Origin: Nocardia acidivorans NBRC 108247
GTDB taxonomy: Bacteria > Actinomycetota > Actinomycetes > Mycobacteriales > Mycobacteriaceae
Assembly (NCBI RefSeq): GCF_001625085.1
Contig: NZ_BDAW01000041.1
Location: 16,940 to 80,939, forward strand
Direction of reading: 5' to 3'
DNA: 64,000 bases
A program made the position numbers and the translations under genes. Under the pieces are notes generated by a model, which saw only the letters and a program-made list of their open reading frames with translations, made no database searches and had not been told where the DNA came from. Below are positions 8,981 to 18,602 of this stretch, in pieces. Positions within the stretch are counted from its first letter, which is position 1. The number at the start of each line of letters is the position of its first letter.

Positions 8981-9861
8981 GTTCGGTAATCGAAGCCAAC
9001 ACGCTCGAGGGCGAAACGGTGACAGCGGAGCAGGAGTCGTGGGCGGGGCATCAGCCGCTGCCGCGCGTTCGGGAGCGATCCGAACGGGCGCTGGCGGTCT
9101 GGTTCGAGCAGAGCCTGATCCAGTGCAAGCGACTGCTGATCGGCTGGGCGCGCGACCCCGCGACGACCATCCAGACCATCGTCTACCCGGCCGCCACCCT
9201 GCTGATGTTCCGTGTGGTGCTGGGTGATTCGATCACCTCCGCCACCGGTATGCCCAGCATCTACGGCACGGTCCCGATGGTCATGCTCGTCGCGGCCATG
9301 TCCGGGTCGGTGGTGTCCGCGCTCGGCTTCAAGGTCGAGAAGGCCACCGGACTGCTCGGCCGGTTCTGGACCATGCCGATGAATCGCGCCGCCGGGCTCA
9401 CCGGGCGACTGCTTGCCGAGGCGATTCGCGTACTGGTCACCTCGCTGATCGTGCTCGCGGTCGGTGTGGCGCTGGGCTTCCGATTCTGGTTCGGTCCGGC
9501 CGCGGCCATTGCCATGCTCGCGATTCCGGTGCTGTTCGGCATCGGCTTCGCGGTCCTGGTGACCGCGCTCGCCACCATTACCGAAGGGGTGATGCTGGTG
9601 CAGGTCATCGGTGTCATCAATACCCTGCTGATGTTCTTCAACACCGGATTCGTGCCGGTGTTCGCGTATCCGGTGTGGTTGCAGAAGACCGTGGAGAACC
9701 AGCCCATGAGTACGGCGGTCGACGCCATGCGCGGGCTCGCCTACGACGGGCCGATCGCCACGCCGCTGATGAAGACCATCGCGTGGGCCATCGGACTGGT
9801 GCTGGTCTTCGGCTATCCGGCCATCCGCGGCTATCGCAAGGCGGCCGAGACCGGAGCCTGA
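8977..9861 (+). CDS. ABC-2 type exporter permease (DrrC-like)
   Basis: A 294-aa second permease, related in layout to the preceding gene. After a roughly 65-residue cytoplasmic N terminus come six hydrophobic segments (for example TIVYPAATLLMFRVVLG, and a final IAWAIGLVLVFGYPAI). ATG 8977 overlaps the previous stop as ATGA; an upstream in-frame start would lie inside the neighbour. Probably the partner subunit of a heterodimeric exporter driven by the ATPase at 7146. Confidence 0.85.
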   Translation: MSSVIEANTLEGETVTAEQESWAGHQPLPRVRERSERALAVWFEQSLIQCKRLLIGWARDPATTIQTIVYPAATLLMFRVVLGDSITSATGMPSIYGTVPMVMLVAAMSGSVVSALGFKVEKATGLLGRFWTMPMNRAAGLTGRLLAEAIRVLVTSLIVLAVGVALGFRFWFGPAAAIAMLAIPVLFGIGFAVLVTALATITEGVMLVQVIGVINTLLMFFNTGFVPVFAYPVWLQKTVENQPMSTAVDAMRGLAYDGPIATPLMKTIAWAIGLVLVFGYPAIRGYRKAAETGA

Positions 9862-9950
9862 CGGGAATGTGAATGCGTCCCGCATGCGAGCTTTGAGCGT
9901 TTTGCGGAGCCGCAGGAGGAGTGTGGCGCGCGTCACGCTAGGGTGAACCC

Positions 9951-10979
9951 ATGTCTTACCTGGTTACCGGGGCAACCGGGTTCATCGGTCGGTTCTTGGT
10001 TCCCGAATTACTGAAACGCGGTGCGGACGTCCACGTACTGGTGCGCCCCGGCGAGGACTCCGTACTGCGCTTCAACCGTTGCCTGCGACTGTGGGGCGCG
10101 GGCGACCGGGTGCGCGCGGTCCGCGGCGACCTCAACGCGCCCGGCGTCGGCGTCGACCCGAGCTGGATTGCGGCGCAGCGGGGTTCGATCGAACACGTCT
10201 TCCACCTGGCCGGTGGACTCGACTCCGTCGAACCCGGCGGCGGCACCCGGCGCGTCGCCGAACTCGCGACCCAGCTGGAAGCGGGCCTGCTGCACCATAT
10301 TTCGACCGCGCAGATCGCGGGCAGCTGGGAAGGGGTGTTCACCGAGGACATGTTCGACGTCGGACAGGTGCTCGGGTCGCCGTATCAGCGCGCCATGCTG
10401 AAGGCCGAACAGGCCGTGCGCGATCAGGACGGGGTGCCGTGGCGGATCTACCGGCCCTCGATCGTCATCGGCGATTCGCACACCGGGGAGATCGACCGCA
10501 TCGACGGGCCGTACTACTTCTTCCGGCTGCTGCGCATGGCCGCGCAGCTGCCGCGCATCCTGCCGGTGGTCTCACCGAAACTGGGCGAAACCAACATGGT
10601 TCCGGTCGATTACGTGGCGCGGGCGCTGGACCACATCGCGCATCGGCCCGGCGGCGGGGGAGCGACCTACCACCTCACCGATCCGCGGCGGCAGAGCGTG
10701 GCCGAGGTGTTCAACCTCTTCGCCGATGAGGCCGGAGCACCGCATCTGATGGAGGTCATGCCCAAGCAGACCCTCGATATGACGCTGCGCGTGCCCGGCA
10801 TGGGCTGGGCGCTGCGCCAGGTCGGGGTTCCCATGGACGTCATCGAACACAGCGAATTCGCCTGCCACTTCGACTCCCGGCACGCCCAGGCCGCGCTGGC
10901 CGGAACCGATATCAAGGTCCCGCCGCTGGTCGGCTACGCGCCCATCATCTGGAAGTACTGGATCGAGAACTGGGTCTGA
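9951..10979 (+). CDS. Extended SDR/fatty-acyl-reductase-like protein with altered active site
   Basis: A 342-aa NAD(P)-binding protein. T-G-A-T-G-F-I-G at residues 6-13 is the nucleotide-binding loop. YRPSIVIGDSHTGEIDRIDGPYYFF resembles the substrate segment of actinobacterial acyl reductases of the Acr1/thioester-reductase type. The usual Y-x-x-x-K catalytic motif (Y-x-R-T-K in these relatives) reads Y-Q-R-A-M near residue 145, with the next Lys two residues later, so the proton-relay Lys appears lost or shifted. Single gene, convergent with the lycopene-cyclase homologue. Reaction and substrate are uncertain. Confidence 0.8.
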   Translation: MSYLVTGATGFIGRFLVPELLKRGADVHVLVRPGEDSVLRFNRCLRLWGAGDRVRAVRGDLNAPGVGVDPSWIAAQRGSIEHVFHLAGGLDSVEPGGGTRRVAELATQLEAGLLHHISTAQIAGSWEGVFTEDMFDVGQVLGSPYQRAMLKAEQAVRDQDGVPWRIYRPSIVIGDSHTGEIDRIDGPYYFFRLLRMAAQLPRILPVVSPKLGETNMVPVDYVARALDHIAHRPGGGGATYHLTDPRRQSVAEVFNLFADEAGAPHLMEVMPKQTLDMTLRVPGMGWALRQVGVPMDVIEHSEFACHFDSRHAQAALAGTDIKVPPLVGYAPIIWKYWIENWV

Positions 10980-10987
10980 GCCGGTCG

Positions 10988-12175
10988 TCAGGACTCGGGC
11001 CGACCGTAATCCCAACCCACCCAACGGTTTCGGTTCCGCCAGCCGACCAGGTCGTAGCGCCAGCGGAACGGCCAGGTCCGCGCCACCGTCATGAACAGCA
11101 CGCCGCCCAGCGCGGTGTAGTCCTCATGTGCGGACAACAGCGCCCGCTGCTGCCGGGGCGACGCGGTGAAGAAGGCGTCGAACATGGAGATCGACTGTTC
11201 GGTGGTCAACCGGCCGAGCCCGTACACCCCGCGCATGCGCATCCAGTAGACCAGCCGCGCCCGCGCGGGCCACAGCGCCGCGATCGGATCCTGCCCCCGC
11301 TGAACGGCTGCCACCGCGGTATCGACCAGCGCCAGCGAATCCGCCACGCTGTACCCGGTGCACGGATGCATCATCCCGCCCCGCGATCCGAACGGAATCG
11401 TCTGTCCGCGACCGGCTTTCGGCGGTGCGTCATCGAGCGGATAGTGCGCGGCCTCGGTCGGTTCATCGCCGGTGAGCCGAATCCCGTGCCGCGCCAGCCG
11501 ATGCAGTGTCCGCCTGCGCAACTCGTGCTGCGGCATTCCGCCCCGCAACCCGAGACTGGTCTCCTCGAAAACCACGGTCCCATCGCCGAGCGGCATGGCG
11601 TAGAGGAACGACGGCGGCTCATCCGCTCCCGCGCCATTCTCGTTCCGCCAATCCAGCAGCAGCCCCTCACCCGGGGTCACCATCGGCGCGGCCACCTCTT
11701 CGCGCACGAAAATGCCGTGTGCCGCCGCCACTCTGCGCTGTCCCGGCGACACCTGTCCGCGCGTATCGAAAACCACCGCGGCCCGAATCTCGGTGCCATC
11801 GGCCAACTCCACCCGATGCGCCTGGACCGCCTTGGCCCGCCCGGCGATCACCATCGCGTCGTCCAACGGCAGCGCCGCCTTCAACCCCGGCTTCGACAGC
11901 ACGCAGTAGGGCCGATCGATCCGATGTTCGGCCTTGGTCCACACCACCGGTTTGTCCACCCGACTGGCGATGACACTCTGCGGCAACCACTCCGGCAGCT
12001 CATCGATCCAGCACGAGTACGTGGGCGGCCAGATCCGCTCCGGTCGCGGATCCACCGCGACCACCCGCAACCCCGCGACCATCGCCCGGTGCGCGAGCGC
12101 CTGTCCCGTGGGTCCCAACCCCACGACACAGACATCCGCCACCCCACCAACCATCCGGCCACTCATACTTCGCAT
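10988..12175 (-). CDS. Lycopene cyclase family flavoprotein (CrtY/CrtL-like)
   Basis: A 395-aa protein with an N-terminal dinucleotide-binding motif (VCVVGLGPTGQALAHRA), the cyclase motif F-E-E-T-S-L near residue 202 and MMHPCTGYSVA (canonical H-P-x-T-G-Y) near residue 270. The family converts the psi-ends of lycopene to beta-rings at the membrane. The ATG at 12175 follows GGGGCGGGG by 8 nt; nearer ATGs at 12166 and 12154 are possible. No other carotenoid gene is visible in the window, so it is a stand-alone cyclase or the rest of the pathway lies elsewhere. Confidence 0.8.
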   Translation of the reverse strand: MRSMSGRMVGGVADVCVVGLGPTGQALAHRAMVAGLRVVAVDPRPERIWPPTYSCWIDELPEWLPQSVIASRVDKPVVWTKAEHRIDRPYCVLSKPGLKAALPLDDAMVIAGRAKAVQAHRVELADGTEIRAAVVFDTRGQVSPGQRRVAAAHGIFVREEVAAPMVTPGEGLLLDWRNENGAGADEPPSFLYAMPLGDGTVVFEETSLGLRGGMPQHELRRRTLHRLARHGIRLTGDEPTEAAHYPLDDAPPKAGRGQTIPFGSRGGMMHPCTGYSVADSLALVDTAVAAVQRGQDPIAALWPARARLVYWMRMRGVYGLGRLTTEQSISMFDAFFTASPRQQRALLSAHEDYTALGGVLFMTVARTWPFRWRYDLVGWRNRNRWVGWDYGRPES

Positions 12176-12307
12176 TCAAACAGCCCCGCCCCCGCCCCAC
12201 CACCATCCACCCGGCTTCGCACCCCGCCGAAGTTCGGCGGCGGACGCCTCCTCCGGCGGGCGAACGGGGCAATTTCGCCGGGGCGCAGCGGAATTACCGG
12301 GTTCGGA

Positions 12308-12784
12308 CTACTTCGGGGTGACCCAGGTGGTGATGTCGGCGTGGACCACCTCGACGCCGGACTTGTCGTAGATGGCGACGGGGACCACCAGGTTCCGGCC
12401 CTCGGTGATGGTGGCGAAGTCGGGGATTTCGGGGAGTTCGGCCACCGCGCGCAGGCCGGAGTTGGCCTTGGCGAGGTACTGGACGTTCATGGCCTTGGGA
12501 ATCCAGCGATGGGTGTCGGGGACCGTGGCCTCGGAGAGCATGCCCATGGCGACCTCGGCGAGGTTGCAGGCGGCGATGGCGTGGAAGGTGCTCAGGTGGT
12601 TGTGGATGCCGAACCACTTGGGGGCAGTCACCTCGCAGAGGCCGGGTTCCAGGCGCACCACGGTCGGCAGCACGGTGCCGAAGTAGGGGACGCGCGCGAC
12701 CATGCCGAGGGAGAACAGGGTGTGGCCGAGGCGGTTGTCCGGCAGCTTCTTCCAGCCGCGGTAGGTGGCGGTCTCTTTGCTCAT
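12308..12784 (-). CDS. Hotdog-fold DUF4442-type protein
   Basis: A 158-aa protein resembling the DUF4442 group of acyl-thioesterase-like hotdog proteins: the pattern VRLEPGLCEVTAPKWFGIHNHLSTFHAIAACNLAEVAMG carries the conserved N-H-x-x-T-x-H-A-x-A helix region. No catalytic assignment is possible. ATG 12784 (MSKETATYRG) is used; the extra upstream frame reads through the promoter region. TAAGAT lies about 6 nt upstream of the ATG and could be a -10 element giving a nearly leaderless mRNA, and it is covered by an inverted repeat. Confidence 0.75.
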   Translation of the reverse strand: MSKETATYRGWKKLPDNRLGHTLFSLGMVARVPYFGTVLPTVVRLEPGLCEVTAPKWFGIHNHLSTFHAIAACNLAEVAMGMLSEATVPDTHRWIPKAMNVQYLAKANSGLRAVAELPEIPDFATITEGRNLVVPVAIYDKSGVEVVHADITTWVTPK

Positions 12785-12793
12785 ACCGCGTAT

Positions 12794-12809
12794 CTTACTC
12801 AGAAGTAAG
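12794..12809. promoter_or_regulatory. Candidate repressor operator over the -10 of the hotdog-fold gene
   Basis: CTTACT and AGTAAG are inverted with a 4-nt spacer (CAGA). On the minus strand the repeat overlaps TAAGAT, a candidate -10. This spacing is typical of TetR/MarR-type operators, but no regulator lies beside it. Confidence 0.4.
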
Positions 12810-12948
12810 TTCGACGGAAGGGTGCGGGGCGCGACCGGCTCACCCGGCAAACCGGGCAGTTGCTTGCTAATTTGAAACGCTGCGTGATCAACGTGGCTGG
12901 CGCCGATGCCAATTCATCGGTTCGTCGGGGAATGGAGCTCGAAAAATC

Positions 12949-13344
12949 ATGCGTATCAAGACCGTTGCCGCCTCGCTGGGCATCGCGCTGGCGGGCGCGG
13001 CCGCAGTATCGACCGTGGGAGCGGGCTCGGCCGCCGCCTTTCAACCCTTCAGTGATCCGGGTAAAGGGATCTACTTCGGTGTGGAGTTCGATCGGGCCGA
13101 AACCGCCGCGCTGAGCGACAGTGTGGTCCCGGGTCTGATGACCCAGTTCCTGTCGAACCGTCAGACGGGCTACATCCTGGACGACTACTCCGAGCTGCTC
13201 CAGCGCGACGGCCACTTGTATGCCACTCCCGGTTCGGTGCTCAAAGAGGCGGGGGAGTACGGGGGTATGGTCGGCTTCGCGGTGGTGGATCCGGCCCGAC
13301 TCGGGGGCTACCAGTTCCTGGTCGTTCAGGAACTGGGGTACTGA
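12949..13344 (+). CDS. Small secreted protein of unknown function
   Basis: A 131-aa protein not recognised as a named family. Residues 1-31 are a signal peptide (MRIK start, hydrophobic core, AGSAAA-FQPF). The mature part of about 100 residues has no cysteines and a pattern suggesting a compact alpha/beta domain (KGIYFGVEFDRAETAAL, VGFAVVDPARLGGYQFLVVQEL). GGAG lies about 12 nt upstream of the ATG. It precedes the S10-operon leader, with no sign of co-transcription. Confidence 0.7.
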   Translation: MRIKTVAASLGIALAGAAAVSTVGAGSAAAFQPFSDPGKGIYFGVEFDRAETAALSDSVVPGLMTQFLSNRQTGYILDDYSELLQRDGHLYATPGSVLKEAGEYGGMVGFAVVDPARLGGYQFLVVQELGY

Positions 13345-13483
13345 TCCATCCGGCGGGCGTCCTCGTGACGTCCGCTCGGTCGTCCGGCGACGCGCCCGGG
13401 TGACGACACCCCGTGGTTGAAAGCCGGTCGCGGCGACGGTTGTGACCAGGGCCATCGCGTTTTCGCGGGTGTGGGGGGCCGAT

Positions 13484-13513
13484 TTGAAGTCCCCCATAGC
13501 CGTGGGGCATACT
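13484..13513 (+). promoter_or_regulatory. Candidate promoter of the S10 ribosomal-protein operon
   Basis: TTGAAG and CATACT are separated by 18 bp, a good sigma-70/SigA-type match. They lie about 350 nt before rpsJ and are the best promoter pair seen in the 517-bp gap. Confidence 0.5.
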
Positions 13514-13861
13514 GTTCAGGTTGCCCGCACCGGGTTGTGCCTTCCTCCGGGAAAGTCGCAGGTGGTGGCGGGTGAGTAGGACCCACTCTTGTACCCCGCC
13601 GGATAGGCGCGGGTGCTTCCGGGACACGGTTCCAAGGCTCAGAGATCACTCGGGCCGAAGAATGAGCGGATGGGCGACACGCCCGACCGCGTGGACCGGA
13701 TGGAACCATGACAGATGAACAGCGGCGATGGATCGGGCCTCGAGAGGCCGGGTCGTGTGGTGGCTGATGCGTCTTCGTGTGTTCGGGCTGTGCAAATGAG
13801 GGTGTTTCGAGAGCGAAAGCTCTTGGGGCACAAACGTTAAGCGGAGAAAAGGACACTCAGC
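13514..13861 (+). other. Long 5' leader of the S10 operon with hairpins
   Basis: About 340 nt separate the candidate promoter from rpsJ, much longer than needed. It contains the palindrome GGCCTCGAGAGGCC (13736-13749), a GAAA-tetraloop hairpin AGAGC-GAAA-GCTCT (13810-13823) and a short basic reading frame (13796-13840). Such leaders often carry ribosomal-protein feedback; the gammaproteobacterial L4 leader is the known precedent, but no homologous structure was recognised here. Confidence 0.4.
13796..13840 (+). CDS. Possible 14-codon upstream ORF in the S10 leader
   Basis: ATG to TAA encodes MRVFRERKLLGHKR, a strongly basic peptide, ending 21 nt before the rpsJ start. No good ribosome site precedes it, and the tetraloop hairpin lies within its codons. 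Translation is unproven; it could be a chance frame. Confidence 0.25.
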   Translation: MRVFRERKLLGHKR

Positions 13862-14167
13862 GTGGCGGGACAGAAGATCCGCATCAGGCTCAAGGCCTAC
13901 GACCATGAGGCGATCGACGCGTCTGCGCGCAAGATCGTTGAGACGGTCACCCGTACGGGTGCCCGCGTCGTTGGCCCGGTGCCGTTGCCCACCGAAAAGA
14001 ACGTGTACTGCGTTATCCGTTCGCCGCACAAGTACAAAGACTCGCGCGAGCACTTCGAGATGCGTACACACAAGCGGCTGATCGACATCCTCGACCCGAC
14101 GCCGAAGACGGTTGACGCTCTCATGCGTATCGACCTCCCGGCCAGCGTCGACGTCAACATTCAGTGA
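13862..14167 (+). CDS. rpsJ: 30S ribosomal protein S10 (NusE)
   Basis: A 101-aa protein clearly recognisable as S10 (KIRIRLKAYDHEAID, the loop RTGARVVGPVPLPTEKNVYCVIRSPHKYKDSREHFEMRTHKR). It is a 30S head protein and, as NusE, a transcription antitermination partner. The GTG start has AAAAGGA about 9 nt upstream. First gene of an eleven-gene S10 operon in the standard bacterial order. Confidence 0.98.
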   Translation: MAGQKIRIRLKAYDHEAIDASARKIVETVTRTGARVVGPVPLPTEKNVYCVIRSPHKYKDSREHFEMRTHKRLIDILDPTPKTVDALMRIDLPASVDVNIQ

Positions 14168-14181
14168 CGGGGATTCCAGAT

Positions 14182-14847
14182 ATGACTGACAACAAGAGCA
14201 GGCCGGCTGCCGGCATCCTGGGAACCAAGCTCGGTATGACCCAGGTCTTCGATGAGAAGAACCGCGTTGTTCCGGTGACCGTCGTCAAGGCCGGTCCGAA
14301 CGTCGTGACCCAGATCCGCACCGCTGAGCGCGATGGCTACGCCGCCATCCAGATCGCTTACGGCGCCATCGACCCGCGCAAGGTGAACAAGCCGGTTTCC
14401 GGCCAGTTCGCCAAGGCCGGTGTCACCCCTCGCCGCCACATCACGGAGATCCGCGTCGCTGACGTCGATTCCTTCGAGGTCGGCCAGGAGATCGGCGCGG
14501 AAGCCTTCGCCGAAGGCAGCTTCGTCGACGTGACGGGCACCTCCAAGGGCAAGGGCTTCGCGGGCACCATGAAGCGTCACGGCTTCAAGGGCCAGGGCGC
14601 CTCGCACGGCGCGCAGGCCGTGCACCGTCGTCCGGGTTCCATCGGTGGTTGCTCCACCCCGGGTCGCGTGTTCAAGGGCATGCGCATGTCCGGCCGGATG
14701 GGTAGCGACCGCGTGACCACGCAGAACCTCACGGTCCACAAGGTGGATGCCGAGAACGGTCTGCTGCTGATCAAGGGTGCGATCCCGGGCCGTCGCGGCC
14801 ACGTCGTGATCGTCAAGAGTGCAGTGAAGGGTGGTGCCCGGGCATGA
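14182..14847 (+). CDS. rplC: 50S ribosomal protein L3
   Basis: A 221-aa L3: the N-terminal GTKLGMTQVF and the conserved central loop (FKGQGASHGAQAVHRRPGSIG) reaching towards the peptidyl-transferase centre are present. ATG 14182 is preferred to a GTG at 14164 that overlaps the rpsJ stop, because the family starts close to the AGILGTKLGMTQ segment. Its end overlaps rplD by 4 nt. Confidence 0.97.
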   Translation: MTDNKSRPAAGILGTKLGMTQVFDEKNRVVPVTVVKAGPNVVTQIRTAERDGYAAIQIAYGAIDPRKVNKPVSGQFAKAGVTPRRHITEIRVADVDSFEVGQEIGAEAFAEGSFVDVTGTSKGKGFAGTMKRHGFKGQGASHGAQAVHRRPGSIGGCSTPGRVFKGMRMSGRMGSDRVTTQNLTVHKVDAENGLLLIKGAIPGRRGHVVIVKSAVKGGARA

Positions 14848-15515
14848 GCACCGAGACCAAGACCAACCTGACGCTCACGGTCAAGGCCGCTGGCGGCAAG
14901 ACCGAGGGCACCGTCGAGCTCCCCGCGGAGATCTTCGACGTAACCGCCAACATCTCGCTGATGCACCAGGTCGTCGTGGCCCAGCTGGCCGCGGCTCGCC
15001 AGGGCACCCATGCGACCAAGACCCGCGGTGAAGTCCGTGGTGGCGGCCGTAAGCCGTACCGCCAGAAGGGCACCGGCCGCGCGCGCCAGGGTTCGACCCG
15101 TGCGCCGCAGTTCGCCGGTGGTGGCACCGTCCACGGCCCGCAGCCGCGTGACTACACCCAGCGCCTGCCCAAGAAGATGAAGGTCGCCGCACTGCGTGGC
15201 GCTCTCTCCGACCGGGCTCGCAACGAACGCATCCATGTGATCACCGAACTGGTCCCGGGTCAGACCCCGTCGACCAAGGTCGCCAAGAACTTCCTTGCCG
15301 AGCTCTCGACTCGCAAGCAGCTCCTGGTGGTCGTCGGTCGCGAGGACATCGCCACGTGGAAGAGCGTCGCGAACCTGCAGAACGTGCACCCGATCGCTCC
15401 CGATCAGCTGAACACCTATGACGTGCTGAAGGCCGATGAGGTCATCTTCTCCGTCGAGGCGCTCAACGCCTTCGTGCACGGCCCTGCCGAAGCTGCACAG
15501 GAGGAGAGCAAGTGA
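14844..15515 (+). CDS. rplD: 50S ribosomal protein L4
   Basis: A 223-aa L4 with the basic tunnel loop (EVRGGGRKPYRQKGTGRARQGSTRAPQFAGGGTVHGP) that lines the exit tunnel near the macrolide site. The last ten residues are acidic and poorly conserved. The start overlaps rplC as ATGA. In enterobacteria L4 represses this operon; that role is untested in actinobacteria. Confidence 0.98.
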   Translation: MSTETKTNLTLTVKAAGGKTEGTVELPAEIFDVTANISLMHQVVVAQLAAARQGTHATKTRGEVRGGGRKPYRQKGTGRARQGSTRAPQFAGGGTVHGPQPRDYTQRLPKKMKVAALRGALSDRARNERIHVITELVPGQTPSTKVAKNFLAELSTRKQLLVVVGREDIATWKSVANLQNVHPIAPDQLNTYDVLKADEVIFSVEALNAFVHGPAEAAQEESK

Positions 15516-15817
15516 CCACGATCGCCGACCCCCGCGACATTCTGCTGGCGCCGGTCATCTCCGAGAAGTCCTATGGACTGATCGAAGAGGGTACCTACAC
15601 CTTCATCGTGCACCCGGACTCCAACAAGACGCAGATCAAGATTGCCGTCGAGAAGGTCTTCGGCGTCACGGTGACCAGCGTCAACACCGCTAACCGTCAG
15701 GGCAAGCGCAAGCGGACCCGCTTCGGTTACGGCAAGCGCAAGAGCACCAAGCGCGCGCTCGTGACCCTCTCGGCCGACAGCAAGCCCATCGAGATCTTCG
15801 GAGGCCCGGTCGCGTAA
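15512..15817 (+). CDS. rplW: 50S ribosomal protein L23
   Basis: A 101-aa L23 (APVISEKSYGLIEEGTYTFIVHPDSNKTQIKIAVEKVFGV), a component of the nascent-chain exit site where trigger factor and SRP dock. The GTG start overlaps the rplD stop by 4 nt. The RQGKRKRTRFGYGKRKSTKRA loop is the rRNA-binding tail. Confidence 0.97.
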   Translation: MTTIADPRDILLAPVISEKSYGLIEEGTYTFIVHPDSNKTQIKIAVEKVFGVTVTSVNTANRQGKRKRTRFGYGKRKSTKRALVTLSADSKPIEIFGGPVA

Positions 15818-15850
15818 GCGGCGGGGACTTCAGAAAGTAGAGAAGAACTC

Positions 15851-16681
<831 letters not shown>

Positions 16682-16695
16682 GGAGGAGGTTAGAC

Positions 16696-16977
16696 ATGCC
16701 ACGTAGCCTGAAGAAGGGCCCGTTCGTCGACGGCCACCTCCTGAAGAAGGTGGACGTACAGAACGAGAAGGGCACGAAGCAGGTCATCAAGACCTGGTCG
16801 CGTCGTTCCACCATCATTCCCGATTTCATCGGCCACACGTTCTCGGTGCACGACGGCCGCAAGCACGTGCCGGTGTTCGTGTCGGAGAACATGGTCGGAC
16901 ACAAGCTCGGTGAATTCGCGCCGACTCGGACGTTCAAGAGCCACGTCAAGGAAGATCGGAAGAGCAAGCGGCGATGA
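16696..16977 (+). CDS. rpsS: 30S ribosomal protein S19
   Basis: A 93-aa S19 (MPRSLKKGPFVDGHLLKKV, TWSRRSTIIPDFIGHTFSVHDGRKHVPVFVSENMVGHKLGEFAPTRTF), the head protein forming inter-subunit bridges. AGGAGGA lies 7 nt upstream of the ATG. The stop overlaps rplV as ATGA. Confidence 0.98.
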   Translation: MPRSLKKGPFVDGHLLKKVDVQNEKGTKQVIKTWSRRSTIIPDFIGHTFSVHDGRKHVPVFVSENMVGHKLGEFAPTRTFKSHVKEDRKSKRR

Positions 16978-17375
16978 GCACTGACACTCAGAATCAGACC
17001 GCACGCGCGACCGCCAAGCATGTCCGCGTGACGCCCATGAAGGCTCGTCGTGTTGTGGACCTGGTCCGCGGCAAGCGGGTCGAGGATGCGCTGAACATCC
17101 TGCGGTTCGCTCCGCAGGCCGCCAGCGAGCCGGTTGCGAAGGTTGTCGCCTCGGCGGCCGCCAACGCCGAGAACAACCTCGGCCTCAACCCGGCGACCCT
17201 GGTCATCTCGACGGCGTTTGTCGACGAGGGCGCGACCATGAAGCGTTTCCAGCCGCGTGCCCAGGGCCGTGCGTTCCGGATTCGCAAGCGCACCAGCCAC
17301 ATCACCATCGAGGTCGAGAGCGTGCCCACTGCCGGCGCTGCCACTCGTAGCCGCCGGAAGGGAGGGGCGAAGTAA
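16974..17375 (+). CDS. rplV: 50S ribosomal protein L22
   Basis: A 133-aa L22 (AKHVRVTPMKARRVVDLVRGKRVEDALNILRF), with the beta-hairpin (PRAQGRAFRIRKRTSHITIEV) that extends into the exit tunnel. A short Ala/Arg/Lys-rich tail (AGAATRSRRKGGAK) follows. It starts within the rpsS stop, and its TAA directly abuts the rpsC ATG. Confidence 0.98.
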   Translation: MSTDTQNQTARATAKHVRVTPMKARRVVDLVRGKRVEDALNILRFAPQAASEPVAKVVASAAANAENNLGLNPATLVISTAFVDEGATMKRFQPRAQGRAFRIRKRTSHITIEVESVPTAGAATRSRRKGGAK

Positions 17376-18182
17376 ATGGGACAGAAGATCAATCCCCACG
17401 GCTTCCGCCTCGGCATCACCACCGACTGGAAGTCGCGCTGGTACGCCGACAAGCAGTACAAGGAATACGTCGGAGAAGACGTCAAGATCCGCAAGCTCCT
17501 CTCCACCGGTATGGAGCGCGCGGGCATCTCGAAGGTCGAGATCGAGCGCACCCGTGATCGCGTTCGTGTGGATATCCACACCGCGCGTCCGGGCATCGTG
17601 ATCGGCCGTCGTGGCGCCGAAGCCGACCGCATCCGTGCCGAGCTGGAGAAGCTCACCGGCAAGCAGGTGCAGCTGAACATCCTCGAGGTCAAGAACCCCG
17701 AGTCGGATGCGCAGCTCGTTGCCCAGGGTGTGGCCGAGCAGCTGTCGAACCGTGTGGCGTTCCGTCGTGCGATGCGTAAGGCCATTCAGTCGGCCATGCG
17801 TTCGCCGAACGTCAAGGGCATCCGCGTGCAGTGCTCGGGCCGCCTCGGTGGCGCCGAAATGTCGCGCTCGGAGTTCTACCGCGAAGGCCGTGTGCCGCTG
17901 CACACGCTTCGCGCGGACATCGACTACGGCCTGTACGAGGCCCGCACCACCTTCGGCCGTATCGGCGTGAAGGTGTGGATCTACAAGGGCGACATCGTCG
18001 GTGGCAAGCGTGAGGTCACCGCGACCGCAGCGCCCGCCGGCGACCGTGATCGCCCGCGTCGTGAGCGGCCCAGCCGCCCGCGTCGTTCGGGTGCCCAGGG
18101 CACAACCGCGACCAGCACTGAGGCCGGGCGTGCCGCGACTGCTGTCGCGGAAGCTCCGGCTGAGACGACCCAGGAGGGCTGA
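17376..18182 (+). CDS. rpsC: 30S ribosomal protein S3
   Basis: A 268-aa S3 with the KH domain (IVIGRRGAEADRIRAELEKLTG, GxxG loop present) and the mRNA-entry C-terminal domain. Residues from about 215 onward form a basic then Ala/Thr-rich extension (DRDRPRRERPSRPRRSG...) not found in enterobacterial S3 but usual in actinobacteria. Confidence 0.98.
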   Translation: MGQKINPHGFRLGITTDWKSRWYADKQYKEYVGEDVKIRKLLSTGMERAGISKVEIERTRDRVRVDIHTARPGIVIGRRGAEADRIRAELEKLTGKQVQLNILEVKNPESDAQLVAQGVAEQLSNRVAFRRAMRKAIQSAMRSPNVKGIRVQCSGRLGGAEMSRSEFYREGRVPLHTLRADIDYGLYEARTTFGRIGVKVWIYKGDIVGGKREVTATAAPAGDRDRPRRERPSRPRRSGAQGTTATSTEAGRAATAVAEAPAETTQEG

Positions 18183-18185
18183 CCT

Positions 18186-18601
<416 letters not shown>

Positions 18602-18602
<1 letters not shown>

